Made by a program: the position numbers and the translations under genes | Notes under the pieces: generated by a model | The model's input: only the letters and a program-made list of their open reading frames with translations | What the model was told of the DNA's origin: nothing | Database searches by the model: none | In this document: piece by piece, positions 43,963 through 51,210 of the stretch | Layout: the number at the start of each line of letters is the position of its first letter | Position numbering within the stretch: position 1 is the stretch's first letter | Assembly: GCA_937981995.1 (NCBI GenBank) | Contig: CALJNC010000005.1 | Coordinates: 1-55,326, forward strand | Reading direction: 5' to 3' | Origin: an uncultured Chitinophagaceae bacterium | GTDB taxonomy: Bacteria > Bacteroidota > Bacteroidia > Chitinophagales > Chitinophagaceae | DNA length: 55,326 nucleotides

Positions 43963-45633
43963 ATGAAAAATATTTTATTCATAGTAGCAATTATCATTAC
44001 AGCACAATATGCAAAAGCACAACAAGGGTTTGCGTTTAGAGTAAACTTGTGTGATAAAGTTGGAGGATTGACACTGGCTGATTCTGCAACTTTTTTAACG
44101 CAAAAAAGTTTGGATAGAAGAGCTAATCAAGGCATTGTGGTAAACAATACTGATATTCCTGTTGTGCAATCTTACATTGATTCAGTGATGGCTGTTTCTA
44201 ATGCTGTTAAGTTACATAACCGCTCAAGGTGGTTTAATCAGATTGTTGTTATTACTTATGATTCGAGCAAGGCAAACGATATAGCTAATTTATCTTTTGT
44301 CTGTGGCACAAAGTTGGTAGCTATTTATAATAACTATACGCCCAAAACAGATGTCGCGGTTGGTTTAAGCGCAAAGAAATTTCCAAAAGTAGAGCCTATA
44401 CCTGCCAATAAAACATTGGGCGATCCTGCTTATTATGGATTAACGTATCAGCAGGTAAATATGATTCAAGCTGATTGCTTACACGATCAAGGTTTTAAAG
44501 GAGAAGGAGTAACAATCGCCGTTATTGATGCCGGTTTTAGACGTGCAAACTCTCATTCTCAATTTGATAGCTTAAATAACTCAGGCAGATATCTAGGAAC
44601 ATACAATTTTGTATACGATACAAGTGATGTATATAATGTAAATAATGATCATGGCACAAATGTGATGAGTGTAATCATAGGTGAGGATCCGGGTTCATTT
44701 ATAGGTACTGCGCCTAAGGCAAATATGTACGCTTTACTAAGTGAAGATATAAGAAGTGAGCAACCTATTGAAGAAGACAATTGGCTAAGTGCCGCAGAGT
44801 GGGCAGATAGTATGGGTGCTGATATGATTAATGGTTCGTTGGGTTATAATGAATTTAGTAGCCCTCATGCAAACTATACATGGGCCAATGACTTTGATGG
44901 TAATACTACATTAATAGCAAGAACTGCTAATATGGCCGTAAGTAAAGGAATTTTTACCTGTTTGGCACAGGGTAATTCTGGTGGATCTGCTTGGCATTAT
45001 ATGCTTACACCGGCTGATGCTGATAGTGCTTATTCAGTAGGAAGTGTTGATGGCTCAGGCGCTTGGGCTAATAGTGGTTATGGTCCTAATGCTGATGGGC
45101 AGACAAAACCTAACGGGATGGCTATAGGAAAATCGGCGGTATTAATTGGAGGTAATGGCTTACCCGGAGTTTCAAATGGATCTTCTTTTGCAAGTCCAAT
45201 TCTTGCCGGTGGTATAGCATGTTTATGGCAGGCATTTCCTGATAAAACAGAATCACAAATTAGACATTTAGTTATGCTTGTAAGTGATAGATACACCGCT
45301 CCTAATAATACACATGGTTTTGGAATACCTAATTTATGTTTGGCCTACAATTTGACATTGGGTACCGATGAGTTTGAGTATTTTAATGAGAATGCTTTAG
45401 AAGTGTATCCTAACCCAAGTACTGGCAAGTTTTCTATACGTGTAAAACAAAATTTGCTTCCTTATAACTTTGAATTGTTTGATATGGAAGGTAGAAAAAT
45501 TTCGGAATTATCTAATATCACAAACCTTGTTTACAGTAATAGTGTTTTAGAGAATTTGCCTAAAGGTAATTATATGATTAAGGTAATTTCTAAAAGTGGA
45601 GTAGAGCACTCTAGTATATTAAATAAAAACTAA
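43963..45633 (+). CDS. Secreted subtilisin-family (S8) serine protease with T9SS domain
   Basis: This 556-aa protease has a signal peptide (1-19), an N-terminal propeptide-like region, a subtilase domain and a type A T9SS domain. The catalytic triad is D189 in VIDAGF, H230 in NNDHGTNVM and S408 in NGSSFASP, with the oxyanion Asn region near LAQGNSGG. The sorting domain begins VYPNPSTGKF and ends in SSILNKN. It would be cleaved on secretion and act outside the cell on proteins. Confidence 0.94.
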   Translation: MKNILFIVAIIITAQYAKAQQGFAFRVNLCDKVGGLTLADSATFLTQKSLDRRANQGIVVNNTDIPVVQSYIDSVMAVSNAVKLHNRSRWFNQIVVITYDSSKANDIANLSFVCGTKLVAIYNNYTPKTDVAVGLSAKKFPKVEPIPANKTLGDPAYYGLTYQQVNMIQADCLHDQGFKGEGVTIAVIDAGFRRANSHSQFDSLNNSGRYLGTYNFVYDTSDVYNVNNDHGTNVMSVIIGEDPGSFIGTAPKANMYALLSEDIRSEQPIEEDNWLSAAEWADSMGADMINGSLGYNEFSSPHANYTWANDFDGNTTLIARTANMAVSKGIFTCLAQGNSGGSAWHYMLTPADADSAYSVGSVDGSGAWANSGYGPNADGQTKPNGMAIGKSAVLIGGNGLPGVSNGSSFASPILAGGIACLWQAFPDKTESQIRHLVMLVSDRYTAPNNTHGFGIPNLCLAYNLTLGTDEFEYFNENALEVYPNPSTGKFSIRVKQNLLPYNFELFDMEGRKISELSNITNLVYSNSVLENLPKGNYMIKVISKSGVEHSSILNKN

Positions 45634-45637
45634 CCAA

Positions 45638-46999
45638 TTAACCAATTACTTTTTGATATTCATCAAGAAGTATTTCAAGTTGATCTAATGCTTTTTGAGA
45701 AAATGGAATTTCTTTAAAGTCTTCAATTTTTAATATTTTTTCTAGCAAAACATCTTGTGCCTTTTGTCTTTTCCAAGCTTTAGCATAATCATTATTTGTA
45801 AAAGAAACTTGCTCATATACGCTATTAAATTTTTCAGGAAATAATGTGCCAATTTCTTTTTCTATTTTCTTTCTCCTAAGAAACTCGGGTTTGGCAACAT
45901 GGTCGCTCATTTCATAAAAATTACGAATTGCTAAATCAGCAATTGCTTGTCCGTTTTTAACACGTGAATCATTGTATCTCTTTAAAATATCTGACCAATC
46001 ATCAGCATTAGGGTCTTCATCTATTAAATCAACTAAGACGCTGGCGTCTTCAAAGGCAGCATTCATACCTTGGCCATAAAAAGGAACAATTGCATGGGCG
46101 GAGTCTCCTATAAGTAAACTCTTATTTTTATAAATCCAAGGATCACATTTTACAGTAACAAGTGATGCGGTTGGATTATCAAAGTAATCTTCTAGTAAGT
46201 CAGGCATTCTATTAATTACATCCGGGAAGTATTCCGCAAAAAAAGTTTTTACGTCTTCTTTGGTTTTTACAGTATCAAAAGATGGGGTGCCATGAAAAGG
46301 GAAAAATAAAGTACAAGTAAAGCTTCCATCCATATTAGGTAATGCAATTACCATAAATTTACCCCTTGGCCATATGTGCAGAGCATTTTTATATATTTGG
46401 TGCTCTCCATTTTCTGTAGGTGGAATATGTAATTCTTTATAACCTGCATTAATATAAAATTGTTGATAGTTGAAACGATCTGTTTTAGTCATGGCAGTTC
46501 GCAAAGAAGAAAACGCACCATCGGCCCCAATTAATAAATCTGCTGTATGATATTCCGTTCCATTCTCAGTTTCAAAAGTTACCTGATTTGTTTCAAGGTT
46601 AACATCAGTACATTTATGGCCAAAATGAAATACGGTACCAGCTTCTTCAGCAAGGTTCATCATTTGAAGGTTGAGTTCGCCTCTGCTTATTGAGTAAATC
46701 GCTTCGTTATTTTTACCATAAGCTTGAAAATTAGTTTCTCCATTTGATTGATGAATTTCTCTTCCATGCATAGGGATGGCAATTTTTTCAAACTGTTCTT
46801 TAATACCGGCTTTTTCTAATGCGGTCCATCCCCTTACACTCATTGCAAGATTTATGGAACGACCGGCAATTAGTTTTTGCTTGCGCATGTCTGATCTTCT
46901 TTCAAAAACCTGTACTTGATAGCCTCTTTTTTCGAGCATACAAGCTAATAGGGAACCAACTAAGCCTGCTCCTAATATGGTAATGTTTTTTTTCTTCAT
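45638..46999 (-). CDS. kmo: Kynurenine 3-monooxygenase
   Basis: This 453-aa FAD-dependent monooxygenase hydroxylates L-kynurenine to 3-hydroxykynurenine, a step of tryptophan breakdown that also leads to NAD. It has the dinucleotide-binding ITILGAGLVGSLLA, the family-specific RSINLAMSVRGWTALEKAG and ISRGELNLQMM, and the FAD-ribityl motif LLIGDSAHAIVPFYGQGMN. No other kynurenine-pathway gene is in the window. It lies 13 bp downstream of the polyprenyl synthase gene and is transcribed with it. Confidence 0.94.
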   Translation of the reverse strand: MKKKNITILGAGLVGSLLACMLEKRGYQVQVFERRSDMRKQKLIAGRSINLAMSVRGWTALEKAGIKEQFEKIAIPMHGREIHQSNGETNFQAYGKNNEAIYSISRGELNLQMMNLAEEAGTVFHFGHKCTDVNLETNQVTFETENGTEYHTADLLIGADGAFSSLRTAMTKTDRFNYQQFYINAGYKELHIPPTENGEHQIYKNALHIWPRGKFMVIALPNMDGSFTCTLFFPFHGTPSFDTVKTKEDVKTFFAEYFPDVINRMPDLLEDYFDNPTASLVTVKCDPWIYKNKSLLIGDSAHAIVPFYGQGMNAAFEDASVLVDLIDEDPNADDWSDILKRYNDSRVKNGQAIADLAIRNFYEMSDHVAKPEFLRRKKIEKEIGTLFPEKFNSVYEQVSFTNNDYAKAWKRQKAQDVLLEKILKIEDFKEIPFSQKALDQLEILLDEYQKVIG

Positions 47000-47012
47000 T
47001 TATATAGCAAAT

Positions 47013-47975
47013 TTAATACTCTCGTTCTACGGTATAATTAATTAAGTCAATAAAATGCTTTTTAGCTTCGGAGTCATTTACACTTTGTAATAAGTTTAAT
47101 GCTTCATCTCTATACTTCAACATGGCATCGTGTGCGTATTCTATGCCTTTGTGTTCTTTAACGGTTTCAATTATATAATTGATCTTTTCTTTATTCTTGT
47201 TTTCGTTTTTGAAAATCCTTTTAATCTTCCGCTTGGTTATAGCATCGCACTTTTGTAAGGTATAAATTAAAGGCAAAGTCATTTTCTTTTCTTTAATATC
47301 ATTACCTGTTGGTTTGCCTATTTTCTTTGTACCATAATCAAAAAGGTCATCTTTAATTTGAAAAGCGATGCCCATTTTTTCTCCAACCTTTTCCATTAAG
47401 TCAGCTTCCTCTTGCTTACCATTAGCGGAGAATGCTCCCGCCGAGCATGAGCTTGCAAGTAGCGATGCAGTTTTTCTGCTTATTATATCATAATAAACTT
47501 CTTCGGTAATATCGAGTTTACGAGCTTTTTCAATTTGAATAAGTTCACCCTCGCTCATTAGGCTTACAGCGGTTGATAATATTTCTAAAATTTCAAAGTC
47601 TTTATTCCTTATAGAAAGTAGTAGTCCCTTAGAAAGCAAATAATCTCCCACCAATACGGCAATCTTATTTTTCCAAAGAGCGTTTATTGAGAATAGGCCA
47701 CGTCTTTTATTGGCATCATCTACTACATCGTCATGTACCAAGGTTGCTGTATGTAATAACTCTATTAATGAGGCGGCGCGGTAAGTAGTATCTGATACTT
47801 CGCCAAATAGCTTAGCGCTTAATAAAACAAGCATAGGTCTTACTCGTTTACCCTTACTTTTGACAATATATTTCATTATTTTGTCCAATAAGGCAACTTT
47901 GCTATGAACAGCATCGTTAAAATTGGCCTCAAACATAATTAAATCGTTGCTTAGAAAGCTTTTAATGTTATCCAT
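47013..47975 (-). CDS. Polyprenyl diphosphate synthase (octaprenyl-type)
   Basis: This 320-aa all-helical prenyltransferase builds long-chain isoprenoid diphosphates by adding isopentenyl units, most likely for the menaquinone side chain. The first aspartate-rich motif is LVHDDVVDDANKRRG, and the second is IKDDLFDYGTKKIGK. KGKRVRPMLVLL, which precedes the first motif, is also diagnostic. Bulky or small residues before the first motif set chain length and cannot be judged safely here. It is the first gene of a two-gene unit with kmo. Confidence 0.93.
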   Translation of the reverse strand: MDNIKSFLSNDLIMFEANFNDAVHSKVALLDKIMKYIVKSKGKRVRPMLVLLSAKLFGEVSDTTYRAASLIELLHTATLVHDDVVDDANKRRGLFSINALWKNKIAVLVGDYLLSKGLLLSIRNKDFEILEILSTAVSLMSEGELIQIEKARKLDITEEVYYDIISRKTASLLASSCSAGAFSANGKQEEADLMEKVGEKMGIAFQIKDDLFDYGTKKIGKPTGNDIKEKKMTLPLIYTLQKCDAITKRKIKRIFKNENKNKEKINYIIETVKEHKGIEYAHDAMLKYRDEALNLLQSVNDSEAKKHFIDLINYTVEREY

Positions 47976-48051
47976 TAGTTATGCAATATTACTTTAAGTT
48001 ATTTTGTTAAAAAAAATTAGCTTTTATATCAAAAAAAGAAAATCTTGCTTC

Positions 48052-48059
48052 TATATTTG
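48052..48059 (+). promoter_or_regulatory. -7 element of the OmpA-family gene promoter
   Basis: TATATTTG followed by C matches TAnnTTTGY. It lies 48 bp before the ATG at 48108, giving a leader of about 40 nt. This is consistent with a strongly expressed envelope gene. Confidence 0.6.
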
Positions 48060-48107
48060 CGGCTAATATTAAAAATTAGCGATAATACTTTAAACGAACT
48101 CTTAATT

Positions 48108-49841
48108 ATGAAAACTACAAAGTTTACACTACTAACCCTTTTATTTGCCTTAGTTGGTTATGCCGGCTTCGCGCAAAGTTCAACTACAAACTCTGAAACC
48201 ATTTATCGTGGTGCGGGGTACGATGTACTTGATACAGCATTAGTTCCTACTGGAAGAATGGAACAACACAAAGATTTCTTAGATAACCAATATGATTTTC
48301 CGGCACGTCCTCGTAGCCAATGGGAAATTGGTATTTCTGGAGGTTTATTTAATGTATCTGGAGATGTAAGAACAAAAACTCCATTTGATGCTAAGAATCC
48401 TGGACAAACTTTAGGTTTTGGTGTACACGTGCGTAAAGCATGGGGTTATATAATTTCTACTAGATTACAATATTTGCATGGAACTGCTTCTGGCTTTAAC
48501 TGGCAACCATCTACTGGTTACTGGGCACATAATAACCCTTGGCAGCGTCGTGGTTATGGTACTGGGAATACTACTAATGGAGGTACTGCTGAAAAAGTAT
48601 ATTATAATTATTGTACTAATATTGATGAATTATCTATGCAGTTGATTGCTTCTTTTAATAATATTAAATTCCACAAAGCTAGAAATAAAGCTAGTGTTTA
48701 TGGTTTAGTTGGAATGGGCGGAATGCTTTATGATACGTGGGTAGATGCTTTAAACAGTAGAGGTAATAGCTATGCTGCTGGATTTGATGCTATTACTTAT
48801 AAGGACTATACAAACGAATCACCTACAGGTGCTTGGTGGCAGACTAATACTTATAGAACAAGAAAAGCGAAAAATACTGATTTAAAAAACTTATTTGATG
48901 GTGAATACGAGTCGGCTGCTGAACGTCATGGGAATAGACCTTGGTTTGGTGAAGACAGAACTTTCCGTACTATTTTAACTGCTGGATTAGGTATTCAGTT
49001 TAAATTAGGACAAAGAATTTCTTTATCTATTGAAGATAAATGGTCTTATACAAATGATGATTTAATCGATGGTCAAAGATGGCAAGAATGGCCACAACCA
49101 AATAATGGTGGTTCGGCTATGACTCGTGATTTTGATACTTACAACTACGCTTCTGTTGGTTTAAACCTTCACTTAGGTGGTCGTTCTGTTGAGCCATTAT
49201 GGTGGATGAACCCATTAGATTATGGTTACAATGAAATGAAAACTCCAAGCGGTGGTAATTGTGATATTGATACTGATGGTGATGGAGTTTCTGATTGTTT
49301 CGATCGTTGTCCTGATACCCCAGTTGGAGTTGCTGTTGATACGCATGGTTGTCCAATGGATACTGATGGTGATGGTGTACCTGATTATAAAGACAAGCAA
49401 TTAATTACTCCTACTGAGTGTCAACCTTCTGACGCTGATGGTATTGGTACTTGTCCTGATCCTGATTGTTGTACTGAAGGTCCTGCTCGTTGTGGTGGAA
49501 TCAATGATGGTACTGTAAGATTCTCTCCTAGTTCTACTAGATTATCTTCAAGCGCAATGAGTGATTTAGCTAGTTTAGCTGCTCAAATGAGAAAAGATCC
49601 TACTTGTCAGGTAATTGTGACTGGTAACGGTAACTCTTCTAAAGTAGCTCAGCAACGCTCTTGGGATAGAGTAAATGCAATAATTAACTATATGGTTGAT
49701 CGTCAAGGTGTTGATCGTGATCGTTTCATTTTCCAATATGGAAGAAGCGGTAACGGAAATACTGTTGATTATCGTTCTGCTAATCCAAGTGAGACAGGCC
49801 CTTCTAATTTGCCTCCTCCTTTCCCTAACTTAAGCAGATAA
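48108..49841 (+). CDS. OmpA-family outer-membrane protein with TSP3 repeats
   Basis: The 577-aa protein has a signal peptide (1-22, cleavage after GFA), an N-terminal beta-barrel region (about 40-370, tyrosine- and glycine-rich), two calcium-binding thrombospondin type 3 repeats with DTDGDGVSD and DTDGDGVPD (about 385-430), and a C-terminal OmpA-like domain (about 470-570). The OmpA domain has VRFSPSSTRLSSSAMSDL and QRSWDRVNAIINYM with a conserved Arg, but the usual GHTD reads GNGN, so the Asp that holds diaminopimelate is replaced. The ATG at 48108 is chosen because the longer frame (from 48045) would spoil the signal peptide. Codon choice (GGT, GAT, TCT) suggests high expression. Confidence 0.93.
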   Translation: MKTTKFTLLTLLFALVGYAGFAQSSTTNSETIYRGAGYDVLDTALVPTGRMEQHKDFLDNQYDFPARPRSQWEIGISGGLFNVSGDVRTKTPFDAKNPGQTLGFGVHVRKAWGYIISTRLQYLHGTASGFNWQPSTGYWAHNNPWQRRGYGTGNTTNGGTAEKVYYNYCTNIDELSMQLIASFNNIKFHKARNKASVYGLVGMGGMLYDTWVDALNSRGNSYAAGFDAITYKDYTNESPTGAWWQTNTYRTRKAKNTDLKNLFDGEYESAAERHGNRPWFGEDRTFRTILTAGLGIQFKLGQRISLSIEDKWSYTNDDLIDGQRWQEWPQPNNGGSAMTRDFDTYNYASVGLNLHLGGRSVEPLWWMNPLDYGYNEMKTPSGGNCDIDTDGDGVSDCFDRCPDTPVGVAVDTHGCPMDTDGDGVPDYKDKQLITPTECQPSDADGIGTCPDPDCCTEGPARCGGINDGTVRFSPSSTRLSSSAMSDLASLAAQMRKDPTCQVIVTGNGNSSKVAQQRSWDRVNAIINYMVDRQGVDRDRFIFQYGRSGNGNTVDYRSANPSETGPSNLPPPFPNLSR

Positions 49842-49860
49842 TACTTTTTAATATTACTTA

Positions 49861-49893
49861 AATCGCCCACGCAATTGCGTGGGCGATTTTTTT
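49861..49893 (+). terminator. Rho-independent terminator after the OmpA-family gene
   Basis: AATCGCCCACGC (49861-49872) pairs perfectly with GCGTGGGCGATT (49877-49888) around AATT, a 28-bp palindrome, followed by T residues. Confidence 0.94.
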
Positions 49894-49925
49894 ATATACA
49901 ATATTCTAATTATAACATAAGCTCC

Positions 49926-49952
49926 TTACATACTAGGATTACATTTTTACAT
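49926..49952 (+). promoter_or_regulatory. TTACAT repeats upstream of the polymerase pair
   Basis: TTACAT occurs three times (49926, 49939 and 49947) in the short region before dinB. They may be a regulator site or part of the promoter. No LexA-type palindrome is obvious. Confidence 0.35.
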
Positions 49953-49994
49953 CTTGCTAGACGCGCTTAATTTAAGTAGTGTGGAATAAACAAG

Positions 49995-51209
49995 ATGAGT
50001 CGCAGTATTTTACATATGGATTTGGATACGTTCTTCGTTTCAGTAGAAAGATTAGAAGATAGTAGGCTTAATAATATGCCTGTATTGGTAGGAGGTACGG
50101 GTAATAGAGGGGTAGTGTCTGCTGCTAGTTATGAAGCACGATATTATGGAGCTCATTCGGGTATGCCTATGCGTATGGCAAGGCAATTATGCCCAGAAGC
50201 TATAGTAATAAAAGGAAATGCCGGTACCTATGGCAAGTATTCTAAGCTTGTTACTAATGTACTCAAGGAAAACGTACCTATACTAGAAAAAGCAAGTGTA
50301 GATGAGTTTTATGCTGATCTTTCAGGTATGGATCAGTTTTTTGGTTGCTATCAGTATGCCAAAGAGCTACGCCAAAAAGTTATTAAAGAAACAGGATTAC
50401 CAATATCCTTTGGTTTATCTATCAATAAAACAGTATCTAAAGTAGCTACCAATGAGGCAAAACCTAGTAATCAACTCAAGATAGACTTTGGGCAGGAAAA
50501 ATCTTTCTTAGCTCCTTTGTCGGTCAAAAAAATACCTTCTATTGGTCCTAAACTTTTTCAGCAGTTATGCAATATGGGTATCAAAAAAGTAAAAACATTA
50601 CAGGAAATGCCCCGCGAAATGCTTGAAACAGCTTTTGGCAAAACGGGTACCATGATGTGGAATAAAGCCAATGGAATAGATCATAGCAGCGTGATTGAAT
50701 ATCATGAGCGGAAATCAATATCTAGTGAGCGCACCTTTGGTAGAGATACGATAGATGTATATAAAATGAAACGCTTAATAAAAGCAATGGCTGAAAATTT
50801 ATGCTTTCAATTACGAAATGGAAAAAAATTGACTTCTTGTATTACAATAAAAGTGCGTTACGCTGATTTTAATACACTGACAAGGCAAATTAAAATACCA
50901 CATACTGCCGCAGATCATATACTTGTGCCTGCGGTTACCTCTTTGTTTGATAAATTATATAATAGGCGTTTATTGGTTCGTTTGGTAGGTGTAAAATTTA
51001 GCAGTTTGCTAGATGGGAATTCTCAGATGAATTTGTTTGATGATTTTCACAGAACCGTTGGTTTGTATAGTGCAATGGATGATGTACGCAATCGTTTTGG
51101 AGGCACTAAAGTAATGAGTGCTGCTGCTATGGGAGCTAAATCAGTTGGCGGAGTTATGAATCCTTTTAATGGCGAACCACCTATTGTATTAGCCCATAGA
51201 ACGTTGTGA
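49995..51209 (+). CDS. dinB: Y-family DNA polymerase (Pol IV / DinB)
   Basis: This 404-aa translesion polymerase has the catalytic palm motifs HMDLDTFFVSVE (residues 7-18) and ASVDEFYADLS, with the metal-binding Asp and Glu, and the steric-gate region near the first motif. The little-finger domain covers about 240-345. A QMNLF motif near residue 340 matches the beta-clamp-binding consensus, so it should work with the sliding clamp. It ends one base before the dnaE start, so the two are made together, as in mutagenic repair operons. It would copy past damaged bases. Confidence 0.94.
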   Translation: MSRSILHMDLDTFFVSVERLEDSRLNNMPVLVGGTGNRGVVSAASYEARYYGAHSGMPMRMARQLCPEAIVIKGNAGTYGKYSKLVTNVLKENVPILEKASVDEFYADLSGMDQFFGCYQYAKELRQKVIKETGLPISFGLSINKTVSKVATNEAKPSNQLKIDFGQEKSFLAPLSVKKIPSIGPKLFQQLCNMGIKKVKTLQEMPREMLETAFGKTGTMMWNKANGIDHSSVIEYHERKSISSERTFGRDTIDVYKMKRLIKAMAENLCFQLRNGKKLTSCITIKVRYADFNTLTRQIKIPHTAADHILVPAVTSLFDKLYNRRLLVRLVGVKFSSLLDGNSQMNLFDDFHRTVGLYSAMDDVRNRFGGTKVMSAAAMGAKSVGGVMNPFNGEPPIVLAHRTL

Positions 51210-51210
51210 T

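Noticed and set aside
49117-49400. Minus-strand frames over the TSP3 repeats of the OmpA-family gene
   Set aside because: The His/Asn/Ile-rich repeats result from reading the GATGGTGAT-type calcium-repeat codons in the wrong strand. No start or promoter supports them.
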